From: Syntrophaceae bacterium
GTDB lineage: Bacteria > Desulfobacterota > Desulfomonilia > Desulfomonilales > Desulfomonilaceae
Direction: 5' to 3'
Length of the DNA stretch: 7,010 nucleotides
Assembly: GCA_014874425.1 (NCBI GenBank)
Contig: JACWAG010000197.1
Span: 1 to 7,010 of the forward strand
Below are positions 1 through 6,354 of this stretch, piece after piece. Both the position numbers and the translations under genes were made by a program. The notes beneath the pieces are model-generated. The model saw only the letters and a list, made by a program, of their open reading frames with translations. It was not told the origin of the DNA and made no database searches. The stretch's first letter is position 1. Each line of letters starts with the position of its first letter.

Positions 1-2
1 CT

Positions 3-86
3 GGAAAACTGTTGACGGTCCCTATTTATGAAATGGTCATTGAGCAGTCTGTGCGGAGAGAGCGATGTGCGGGCGCTTCATTTTAA
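3..86 (+). CDS. possible C-terminal tail of an upstream gene (partial)
   Basis: The frame beginning at position 3 is open from the window edge to a TAA at 84-86, encoding about 27 residues that end ...RRERCAGASF. The other two forward frames stop within the first 31 bases. If real, it is the 3' end of an upstream gene that overlaps the start of the SRAP gene by 22 bases, which would suggest translational coupling. I do not recognise the peptide. The stretch is too short to show coding bias, so it may be chance. Confidence 0.25.
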   Translation, partial: GKLLTVPIYEMVIEQSVRRERCAGASF

Positions 87-796
87 TTAGTTCTCAAAAG
101 GAGCTGACCGAAGAGTATGGATTGATTGAAACACCGGAGGTCCACCCTCGTTATAACATTGCGCCTTCTCAGGAAGTTGTGGCAATCCGGTATACCCCGG
201 GAACTCCTAACAACCGTGAACTGATATTTCTCCAATGGGGCTTGACCCCCTTGTGGTCCAGGGACCCTTTCAAGTCATCAGGGCTCATAAACGCCCGTTC
301 GGAAACCATAGATTCAAAACCCACTTTCAAATCATGTTTAAAGAAGCGAAGGGTCCTGATACCCTCGAATGGTTTTTATGAATGGAGTAAAAGCGCCACT
401 GGGTTTAAACAGGCTTACCTGATACATTTCAGGAATCATCGTTTATTGTCGTTCGCTGGGATTTATGACGAACACAAAGCACCGTCCGGGGATATCGTAA
501 GGACCTGCGCGATTATTACCACGGAAAGCAACGACGATCTCAAAACAATCCATGACAGAATGCCTGTTATAATCAACAGAAAGGACTATGCTCTCTGGCT
601 CCAATCCGAAAATATCAACCGCAAGGAATTCAGGGGCATGTTCCGTTCTGAGAACACGCCGGATCTAGAAATCTCCCCTGTAGGATCTAGAGTGAACAAA
701 CCCGGATATGATGCGCCGGACTGTATGGAACCATTACGGGAGATTTGCGGAAATGCGGAACTCTGCGGCCAGCAATCATTATTCTCGTCCAGATGA
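65..796 (+). CDS. yedK: SRAP-domain abasic-site shielding protein (YedK/HMCES family)
   Basis: This 243-residue protein is a complete SRAP domain of normal family length. In the family, the amino group and thiol of Cys2, exposed after Met1 removal, form a thiazolidine crosslink with an abasic site in single-stranded DNA, protecting it from cleavage. The start is fixed by the hallmark MCGRF at residues 1-5. Other visible family residues are the NIAPS segment (31-35), Asn76 in INARSE, Glu106 in GFYEW and His163 in HDRMP, which match the active-site Asn, Glu and His of YedK. All catalytic positions are intact. A GGAG-type ribosome binding site lies at 55-58. The protein is cytoplasmic, and a role in DNA damage tolerance is taken from the family. 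It is convergent with the regulator gene and has no evident functional link to the lactate cluster. No SOS box is visible in the 64 bases upstream, though that region is cut by the window edge. Confidence 0.95.
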   Translation: MCGRFILISSQKELTEEYGLIETPEVHPRYNIAPSQEVVAIRYTPGTPNNRELIFLQWGLTPLWSRDPFKSSGLINARSETIDSKPTFKSCLKKRRVLIPSNGFYEWSKSATGFKQAYLIHFRNHRLLSFAGIYDEHKAPSGDIVRTCAIITTESNDDLKTIHDRMPVIINRKDYALWLQSENINRKEFRGMFRSENTPDLEISPVGSRVNKPGYDAPDCMEPLREICGNAELCGQQSLFSSR

Positions 797-810
797 TTGC
801 TTCAAGACCT

Positions 811-835
811 CATCCAACTTTTTTAAAGTGGGATG
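811..835. terminator. hairpin between convergent stop codons, possible bidirectional terminator
   Basis: Bases 811-821 pair with 825-835 around a TTT loop, giving ten base pairs with one internal A-G mismatch (outer arms CATCC/GGATG, inner arms AACTTT/AAAGTG). The hairpin occupies most of the 41-base gap between the SRAP stop (794-796) and the regulator stop (836-838). Neither strand has a clean run of Ts just outside the stem, so it is a weak or non-canonical intrinsic terminator. It could instead act as a 3'-end stabilising structure for both messages. Confidence 0.5.
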
Positions 836-1603
836 TCACGTTATTTCATGATGAATGTTGAAGATCCTTGCTCTGAACTCATCGATAACAAACTGGAGAT
901 GTTCATGCATTGAGGCTTGGGCCCTTTCAGGGTCGCGGTCACGAATAGCCTCATAAACCCTCCGATGGTGTTCAAGGATCTTTATTTGGTCTGCACGGCT
1001 CACAAACATCTGTTCTCTATGGAATTTAATTGATTCACGGATCAAATCAAAGAAACTGCCGAGCAGATGGGTAAGAATCGTGTTGTGGGTGGCCCCGGCA
1101 ATTTCCTTATGGAATTTAACGTCAAGCTCGTAGTGGATTGATCCCGTTTCAAAATCCTTCTCCATTCCCTCTATCAGGGAGAGAATCTGTTGGAGTTCGT
1201 CTTCAGTCCGGTTGGACGCGGCGCGTTTTGCGCTCCACACTTCCAGCAGGGCCCGGACATCGGTTAGTTCCAGGATTTTTTCTTTATCAGCGTCCAGTAG
1301 GACTTCAATGGGTGTCCGAATTTCTTGGGCAGCGACATTTCGAACAATTGTGCCACCACCCTGAACTGTTTCTATCATCCCTTGCAATTCCAGCAACTTG
1401 ACAGCTTCCCTTATTGAGGGTCTGCTGACTCCCATCAGTTCCGCCAAATCGGGTTGGGACGGCAGTTTTTCTCCAACTTTGAACCTACCCTCGCTGATAG
1501 CCTTTATTAGCTGTTCGCCTACCTTCTCAGACAAGCGTTCAGACCGTATTTTTCTGAAGACTGGCTCTGGTGAGTTTAGTTTTTTAGAGCTATTCTCAGG
1601 CAT
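836..1603 (-). CDS. GntR-superfamily FadR-type transcriptional regulator with FCD domain (LldR/LutR-like)
   Basis: A 255-residue regulator when started at the ATG at 1603. A TTG at 1642 would add 13 residues, but these read as unconserved and would extend over the regulatory region, so the ATG is preferred even though its Shine-Dalgarno sequence is poor. The N-terminal winged helix-turn-helix spans about residues 17-88 and contains the GntR signature LPSQPDLAELMGVSRPSIRE (47-66) and the wing around QGGGTIV. An all-helical FCD ligand-binding domain covers about residues 105-245. Its usual metal-binding set is present: Asp161, His165, His213 and His235. FCD regulators of this type (LldR, LutR, PdhR, GlcC) sense lactate, glycolate, pyruvate or similar acids. 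Divergence from a lactate oxidation operon suggests a lactate- or glycolate-responsive repressor, probably autoregulated. The exact ligand cannot be read from the sequence. Confidence 0.93.
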   Translation of the reverse strand: MPENSSKKLNSPEPVFRKIRSERLSEKVGEQLIKAISEGRFKVGEKLPSQPDLAELMGVSRPSIREAVKLLELQGMIETVQGGGTIVRNVAAQEIRTPIEVLLDADKEKILELTDVRALLEVWSAKRAASNRTEDELQQILSLIEGMEKDFETGSIHYELDVKFHKEIAGATHNTILTHLLGSFFDLIRESIKFHREQMFVSRADQIKILEHHRRVYEAIRDRDPERAQASMHEHLQFVIDEFRARIFNIHHEIT

Positions 1604-1651
1604 AATTAAAACACTACTACAAGTCAAGATGACAGTCAACAAGTTATCATC

Positions 1652-1700
1652 TTGTCTAATTAATTTCTTGACAAGTTGTCAGACAATGTTATTGTTTGTC
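1652..1700. promoter_or_regulatory. probable operator array for the FadR-type regulator
   Basis: Five alternating copies of TTGTC or its complement GACAA lie in 49 bases: TTGTC 1652-1656, GACAA 1670-1674, TTGTC 1676-1680, GACAA 1682-1686 and TTGTC 1696-1700. They build two overlapping perfect palindromes, TGACAAGTTGTCA (1669-1681) and TTGTCAGACAA (1676-1686). The second fits the general FadR-subfamily operator pattern T-N-GT-N3-AC-N-A. A longer inverted pair, CTTGTC (1651-1656) and GACAAG (1670-1675), brackets an AT-rich spacer. The sites sit between the divergent regulator and glcD and overlap the predicted glcD promoter, as expected for repression. Binding by the neighbouring regulator is inferred. 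Confidence 0.7.
1668..1695 (+). promoter_or_regulatory. predicted sigma-70 promoter of the glcD operon
   Basis: A perfect -35 hexamer TTGACA (1668-1673) is followed after 16 bases by TATTGT (1690-1695), which matches the -10 consensus at four of six positions. Transcription would start near 1702, giving a leader of about 30 bases before the glcD ATG. The -35 box lies within one operator palindrome and the spacer holds the other, so a bound repressor would block RNA polymerase. Confidence 0.55.
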
Positions 1701-1717
1701 TATATATCCTTCCAGAC

Positions 1718-1722
1718 AGGAA
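1718..1722 (+). promoter_or_regulatory. ribosome binding site supporting the glcD ATG
   Basis: AGGAA ends ten bases before the ATG at 1733. It supports that start over the in-frame TTG at 1676, which lies inside the operator and upstream of the predicted transcription start. Confidence 0.5.
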
Positions 1723-1732
1723 CTCGTGCCTA

Positions 1733-3118
1733 ATGAACAAAACTTTCACATCCAGGCTCGAAGAATTACTCGGATCCAAGAAAGTCCTTTCATCAGAATC
1801 CGAACTCCTCTGCTATTCCTATGACGCTACACCCCTTACTTCCTTCAAACCTGACGCCATCGTGCGCGCTTATAACGAAGAAGACATACAAAAAGTTCTC
1901 GAATTCGCCACACAGGAAAATATTCCTGTAACCACCCGTGGCAGTGGAACTGGTCTTAGCGGTGGTTCTGTTCCTGTCAATGGTGGGATTGTTCTGGTTA
2001 CTAGCGCTATGAACAAAATTATTGAAATTGACTCTGAAGACCTTTCCGTAACGGTTGAACCGGGGGTGATAACCGCCAATTTACACTCTGCCGTCGAGGC
2101 CTTGGACCTTTTTTATCCTCCTGACCCCGGAAGCATGAAGATTTCGACTATTGGGGGCAATGTAGCGGAAAACGCAGGGGGGTTACGAGGTCTTAAATAT
2201 GGAATTACTGGCGATTATGTCATGAGTCTTGACACTTTTTTTGTCGACGGTTCTAAAGTGAAGTATGGCACCAAGTGCGTAAAGGATGTAGCGGGATATA
2301 ACATGACGAAGTTCCTTGTGGGGACAGAAGGAACGATAGGCGTATTCTCGAAAATTGTTTTGAAACTCGTCCCAAAACCAAAGACCAAAAAGACTTTCCT
2401 GGCCCTATACGATGACGTTATCGACGCGGCCCGAACTGTTTCCACAATCATATCCCGCAAGGTTATACCATCGACCTTGGAACTCATGGATCAGACCACG
2501 ATAAATTGTGTTGAGGACTATTCTCAAATTGGTTTACCCAGAGATGTGGCTGCTTTGTTACTAATAGAAACTGACGGGCACCCAGCGGTTGTCGCCGAAG
2601 AAGCCAATGTAATTGAAGAAGCTTGCAAAGCCAACAATGTTAGGACCCTGAAAATAGCCAAGAGCAATCAGGAATCGGACGAACTGTTCACAGCCAGACG
2701 GATGGCCCTGTCAGCGGTAGCTCGGGCAAAGCCCACTACAATACTTGAAGACATTACGGTCCCACGACCAGCGATTCCCGAGATGATGGCGCTCATACGG
2801 GAAGTGGCGGGAAAATTCAATATTTTGATAGGCACATTCGGCCACGCAGGCGACGGCAATCTTCACCCAACTTGCTTGACCGACGAACGAGATCTTGACG
2901 AAATCCGCAGGGTCCATGAGGCTTACGAAATCATATTTGACAAAGCTATTAGCTTGGGCGGGACCATTTCCGGCGAACACGGTACCGGCATAGCAAAATC
3001 CAAATACCTACCGAGAATGGTCGGTCCAAAAGCCATCGAATTAATGCGCAAGATCAAAGCCTGTTTTGACCCTGCAGGCCGATTGAACCCGGGAAAAATT
3101 TTCCCCTTGGAAAGGTGA
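1733..3118 (+). CDS. glcD: FAD-linked D-lactate/glycolate dehydrogenase, GlcD-like subunit
   Basis: A 461-residue flavoprotein of the FAD-binding type 4 (VAO/PCMH) family, close in length to E. coli GlcD. It should oxidise a 2-hydroxy acid (D-lactate or glycolate) to the 2-oxo acid. The N-terminal FAD-binding domain (about 38-215) carries the pyrophosphate loop RGSGTGLSGGSVP (69-81), the GGNVAENAGGLRGLKYG segment (141-157) and GTEGTIG (197-203). The C-terminal FAD-oxidase domain (about 218-458) has GHAGDGNLHP (370-379) and GEHGTGIAK (414-422), family motifs near the flavin and substrate, and ends with the typical DPAGRLNPGK. There is no signal peptide or membrane span, so it is probably cytoplasmic and attached to the membrane through GlcF. 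It is the first gene of the operon and its stop overlaps the possible GTG start of glcF. No GlcE-like second flavin subunit follows, unlike E. coli glcDEF. The context with a lactate permease favours D-lactate, but glycolate cannot be excluded. Confidence 0.92.
   Translation: MNKTFTSRLEELLGSKKVLSSESELLCYSYDATPLTSFKPDAIVRAYNEEDIQKVLEFATQENIPVTTRGSGTGLSGGSVPVNGGIVLVTSAMNKIIEIDSEDLSVTVEPGVITANLHSAVEALDLFYPPDPGSMKISTIGGNVAENAGGLRGLKYGITGDYVMSLDTFFVDGSKVKYGTKCVKDVAGYNMTKFLVGTEGTIGVFSKIVLKLVPKPKTKKTFLALYDDVIDAARTVSTIISRKVIPSTLELMDQTTINCVEDYSQIGLPRDVAALLLIETDGHPAVVAEEANVIEEACKANNVRTLKIAKSNQESDELFTARRMALSAVARAKPTTILEDITVPRPAIPEMMALIREVAGKFNILIGTFGHAGDGNLHPTCLTDERDLDEIRRVHEAYEIIFDKAISLGGTISGEHGTGIAKSKYLPRMVGPKAIELMRKIKACFDPAGRLNPGKIFPLER
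3113..3118 (+). promoter_or_regulatory. ribosome binding site deciding the glcF start
   Basis: AGGTGA overlaps the glcD stop codon and lies eight bases before the ATG at 3127, an ideal spacing. It includes part of the alternative GTG start at 3115, which itself has only a weak purine stretch upstream. This favours the ATG and indicates translational coupling of glcD and glcF. Confidence 0.5.
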
Positions 3119-3126
3119 ATAGATCA

Positions 3127-4449
3127 ATGGGGAAAGGTTTTGATCCAGACGAGATAGCTCGATCGCTCTCAACTTTAGATGTTCACGATTACGGAGATGT
3201 GTTACAGTGTATGCGGTGTGGACTATGTCTTCCTACATGCCCAACATACCGAACTGACGGACTTGAAACACAGTCCCCTCGCGGACGAGTGGCCCTTATC
3301 AAGGCGGTTATAGATGGGAAGATGAAAGCTTCAGAGGAGTTTGTAGAACATATTTATCATTGCCTCGATTGCCGAAACTGCCAAACCGTTTGTCCAGCCG
3401 GAGTCAAAGCTGGAGAGTTGGTGCTGGAAGCGCGCTATCGCATCGAAGAAAATCGAACCCAACCTTTAATCAAGAAGTTCCTATTAAATTACGCCATCCT
3501 CGATCAGAAGAGACTGTCCAAGCTATTGGCGCCCTTGAAGCTCTATCAAATTTCAGGGCTTCAGGCATTGGTCAGAAAGTATGACATTCTGAAGCTGGTT
3601 TCTGATGATCTCCAATTCATGGAGGCCCTTTCCCCCAAGTTGCCTTCGCGTCCGTTATCTGAAGAAATTTCCGAAGAAATCCCTGCGCTAGGAACTGAAC
3701 GTGGCCGGGTCGGGTTTTTTCTCGGGTGTGCGATGAATCTTATCTTTGCAGACACTAGTAGGGCTACAATCGAGAATTTGACCAGAGCAGGATTCAGAGT
3801 AATTGTGCCCAAAGAAATTCAATGTTGCGGAACACCGAACATTGCGGAAGGTGAACGAAAAATCTATAGGGAGATGGCGGAGAATACCATCAGGATCTTC
3901 GCGGACAGACGGGTCGATTATGTTGTAACCGATTGCGCCGCCTGCGGATCGGAACTAAAGACCTATCGTGAAATATTTCGAAAGAACCCCACATTTGCAG
4001 GGAAGGCTGAAGAATTTTCTAACAAAGTCAGAGACGTATCCGAATTCTTAGACTCAGTATGGACATCCGATATTAAACTTGGCCCATTACCGGAAATTGT
4101 GTGTTTCCATGACCCGTGTCATTTGAGACATGGCCAGAAATTAACCTACCCCCAAAGAAATCTTCTGAACAGAATTCCACAGTTGGATTACCGGGAACTG
4201 CCTGATGAAGGGCAGTGCTGCGGGTCCGCCGGAATCTACAATATTACTCACAGAAATCGTTCGATGAAAATTTTGCAATCCAAGATCGAAGCCATAGAGA
4301 AAACGAAGGCCCAAACTGTCATAAGTTCCAATCCTGGTTGTTTGATGCAACTGGCCTACGGCGCTACACATTGGAACAAGAGCTGGAATGTAGTTCATAT
4401 ATCCGAAGTTCTTAACCGTTCCCTGCGCGCAGGGGAGAAAACTGGTTGA
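3127..4449 (+). CDS. glcF: GlcF-like iron-sulfur subunit of the lactate/glycolate dehydrogenase
   Basis: A 440-residue protein from the ATG at 3127; a GTG at 3115 overlapping the glcD stop gives 444. It should carry electrons from GlcD towards the quinone pool or another acceptor. Numbered from the GTG, two ferredoxin-type 4Fe-4S sites are present: Cys32, 35, 38 and 42 (CMRCGLCLPTCP), and Cys83, 86, 89 and 93 (CLDCRNCQTVCP). Two CCG (cysteine-rich) domains follow. The first includes Cys205 and CCG at 237-239. The second has CFHDPCH (Cys330, Cys335) and CCG at 368-370. This is the full GlcF/HdrD-like architecture; E. coli GlcF is somewhat shorter at about 407 residues. No transmembrane helix is apparent, so any membrane association is peripheral. 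Tight coupling with glcD supports a two-subunit GlcDF enzyme. All expected cluster cysteines are intact. Confidence 0.92.
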   Translation: MGKGFDPDEIARSLSTLDVHDYGDVLQCMRCGLCLPTCPTYRTDGLETQSPRGRVALIKAVIDGKMKASEEFVEHIYHCLDCRNCQTVCPAGVKAGELVLEARYRIEENRTQPLIKKFLLNYAILDQKRLSKLLAPLKLYQISGLQALVRKYDILKLVSDDLQFMEALSPKLPSRPLSEEISEEIPALGTERGRVGFFLGCAMNLIFADTSRATIENLTRAGFRVIVPKEIQCCGTPNIAEGERKIYREMAENTIRIFADRRVDYVVTDCAACGSELKTYREIFRKNPTFAGKAEEFSNKVRDVSEFLDSVWTSDIKLGPLPEIVCFHDPCHLRHGQKLTYPQRNLLNRIPQLDYRELPDEGQCCGSAGIYNITHRNRSMKILQSKIEAIEKTKAQTVISSNPGCLMQLAYGATHWNKSWNVVHISEVLNRSLRAGEKTG

Positions 4450-4628
4450 ACAATGGACGGTATGCTAGAGGATTGTCAAAGAATCCAACGATAGAGAGTG
4501 GTCTAGAGACATTTTTAATAATTGAATTGGTTGACTAAAAATTGTTGATATTAGTGGGGGGCAAATGGGGGAAAAGGGTTGCCCTTAAGTTCCAATTTAA
4601 TTCAAAAGATCAAGAGGAGGCTTGGATT
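4450..4628 (+). other. 179-bp gap between glcF and lctP, no gene
   Basis: I see no convincing gene here. The in-frame extension of lctP back to a TTG at 4542 is low in coding character. The gap holds an imperfect dyad, TTGGT-TG-ACTAA (4527-4538), that fits a loosened FadR-type T-N-GT/AC-N-A pattern. It also holds a weak hairpin, GGGCAA (4559-4564) with TTGCCC (4579-4584) around a 14-base loop. No clean sigma-70 promoter or intrinsic terminator is visible, so read-through from glcF into lctP is the simplest reading. Both elements are low confidence. Confidence 0.3.
4615..4620 (+). promoter_or_regulatory. ribosome binding site deciding the lctP start
   Basis: A perfect AGGAGG sits eight bases before the ATG at 4629. 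It rules strongly for that start over the TTG at 4542, which would add 29 non-conserved residues including charged stretches. Confidence 0.85.
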
Positions 4629-6269
4629 ATGCCCTGGCATCAGATTTATGATCCGTTTAACAATGTAACGCTTTCCACTCTTTTCGCAGCATTGCCCATC
4701 GTAGTGCTTTTGGGAACCTTGGGCATCTTAAGGATGAAAGCTCATTGGGCCGCAATCCTGGGTCTGGTTACAGCCTTGGTGGTTGCCATTGTGTTTTTCA
4801 AGATGCCAGCAGGCTTGGCGCTGGCTTCAGCGGGTTATGGGGCTGCTTTCGGCCTTCTTCCAATAGGCTGGATAGTCCTGAATGTCATATTCCTGTATCA
4901 GCTAACCAAGGACAAGGGCGAGTTTCAGGTATTACAAGAGTCCTTGACTGGTGTAACAAACGACACCCGTCTCCAGTTGGTCTTAATTGCGTTTGCGTTC
5001 GGCGCTTTTTTCGAAGGAGCGGCAGGATTTGGAACTCCGGTCGCTGTCACGGCCGCAATTCTCATTGGTCTCGGGTTTGGCCCGCTCCAGGCTTCCGGGT
5101 TGTCTTTGATCGCCAACACTGCCCCGGTGGCTTTTGGCGCTTTGGGTATCCCGGTTATAACACTGGCCGCTGTTTCTGGCCTTGATGTTCACGATTTGAG
5201 TTCAATGGTTGGGCGTCAGTTGCCATTCTTCTCAGTATTAATACCATTTTGGTTGGTTTGGGCTTTTGCCGGGTTCCGAGGCATGATCCAGGTATGGCCG
5301 GCCCTGCTGGTTGCAGGAGTCTTCTTCGCAGTCCCACAGTTCCTGGTTTCCAACTTTCATGGCCCCTGGCTTGTTGATATTGTGGCGTCTCTCTGCTCTA
5401 TGGCCGCAGTAACAATATTCTTGCTTAGATGGCACCCTAAACATATATGGGGACATGACGGGCATGACGAAAACGCCGAATGTCGCGCCTGTCACGGATA
5501 TTCCACCAATCAAGTGGTAAGAGCTTGGACTCCTTGGATAATACTTAGTGTGCTGGTATTCATCTGGGGACTGCCTCAAATAAAGTCCTTTCTCAACGGC
5601 TTATACATTTACAATTATCCTATTTCACACCTACACAATATGATTATGCGCGTGCCGCCAGTAGTGACAAAGGCCCACGCTGAGGCCGCTGTATATTCGT
5701 TCAACATTCTGTCCGCTACAGGTTCAGGTATTTTCATTGCGGCGGTAATATCCGCAATACTGATGGGGTATTCGATAGCCGAGACGTTCAGGGTCTATAT
5801 TCGAACAATTATGAGAGTGCGATTCTCTCTTTTGACTATAGCCGCTATGTTAGCGCTAGGGTTCACCACCAGATACTCCGGATTGGACGCGACTTTGGGA
5901 CTTGCTTTCGCAAAAACGGGTCACCTGTATCCTTTCTTTGGAACTCTCCTCGGTTGGTTGGGGGTGGCCTTGACAGGTTCGGACACTGCGTCCAACGTTC
6001 TATTCGGGAGTTTGCAGAGAATTTCCGCCGAACAGCTCGGTATCAGCTCAAATCTAATGGCATCGGCCAATAGCTCCGGTGGTGTTATGGGTAAGATGAT
6101 TGACGCTCAAAGTATCGTTGTCGCGAGTACTGCGACCCAATGGTATGGTCATGAAGGTGACATCTTGCGATATGTTTTCTTTCATAGTTTGGCGCTAGCT
6201 TCGCTCGTCGGAATTCTGGTTTTTCTGCAAGCATATGTGTTCCCGTTTACCCAAATGGTGGTCAAGTGA
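4629..6269 (+). CDS. lctP: lactate permease, LctP/LldP family
   Basis: A 546-residue inner-membrane transporter, close to the 551 residues of E. coli LldP, that should import L- and D-lactate (and often glycolate) by proton symport. Roughly a dozen hydrophobic segments are visible, for example at about 17-35, 41-57, 69-91, 115-150, 200-215, 224-241 and 248-267. Family signatures are FFEGAAGFGTPVAV (127-140), ANTAPVAFGALGIPV (162-176), and near the C-terminus TGSDTASN and SSGGVMGKMIDAQS. The start is set by a perfect Shine-Dalgarno. One oddity is the polar loop after about residue 267, which carries five His/Cys-rich positions before a CXXCH: His269, 272, 276 and 279, then Cys285-Arg-Ala-Cys288-His289. 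I do not recall this in E. coli LldP. The gene lies between the GlcDF and LutA modules, so it can serve both lactate isomers. Confidence 0.95.
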   Translation: MPWHQIYDPFNNVTLSTLFAALPIVVLLGTLGILRMKAHWAAILGLVTALVVAIVFFKMPAGLALASAGYGAAFGLLPIGWIVLNVIFLYQLTKDKGEFQVLQESLTGVTNDTRLQLVLIAFAFGAFFEGAAGFGTPVAVTAAILIGLGFGPLQASGLSLIANTAPVAFGALGIPVITLAAVSGLDVHDLSSMVGRQLPFFSVLIPFWLVWAFAGFRGMIQVWPALLVAGVFFAVPQFLVSNFHGPWLVDIVASLCSMAAVTIFLLRWHPKHIWGHDGHDENAECRACHGYSTNQVVRAWTPWIILSVLVFIWGLPQIKSFLNGLYIYNYPISHLHNMIMRVPPVVTKAHAEAAVYSFNILSATGSGIFIAAVISAILMGYSIAETFRVYIRTIMRVRFSLLTIAAMLALGFTTRYSGLDATLGLAFAKTGHLYPFFGTLLGWLGVALTGSDTASNVLFGSLQRISAEQLGISSNLMASANSSGGVMGKMIDAQSIVVASTATQWYGHEGDILRYVFFHSLALASLVGILVFLQAYVFPFTQMVVK

Positions 6270-6354
6270 TAAAAACACCAATAATCATCTCTCTGAGTGT
6301 TGGTTTATAGAGAGTCGATACAGTCGGGCCGGTTCCAAAAACTGAGGTAAAAAA
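6270..6354 (+). other. 85-bp gap between lctP and lutA
   Basis: No gene is seen. CTCTCT (6289-6294) can pair with AGAGAG (6309-6314) around a 14-base loop, but no T-run follows, so it is not a convincing terminator. GAGG at 6344-6347, seven bases before the lutA ATG, is a good ribosome binding site. No strong promoter is evident, so lutA is probably cotranscribed with lctP. Confidence 0.4.

Noticed and set aside
661..691. Direct repeat GGATCTAGA at 661-669 and 683-691 inside the SRAP gene
   Set aside because: Only nine bases, spaced 22 bases apart and so read in different frames; probably chance, with no sign of a duplication or mobile element.
1604..1642. Upstream TTG start adding 13 residues to the FadR-type regulator
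   Set aside because: The extra residues are not typical of the family, the codon is TTG, and the ATG at 1603 puts the conserved winged helix at its usual distance from the N-terminus.
1676..1732. Upstream TTG start adding 19 residues to GlcD
   Set aside because: It lies inside the operator and upstream of the predicted transcription start; the ATG at 1733 has a ribosome binding site and gives normal family length.
1138..1733. Plus-strand open frames opposite and upstream of the regulator gene
   Set aside because: They are antisense shadows of a clear FadR-family coding sequence and contain no recognisable domains.
4527..4547. Possible sigma-54 promoter around TTGG...TTGT in the glcF-lctP gap
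   Set aside because: The essential GC of the -12 element is absent and the spacing is only approximate.
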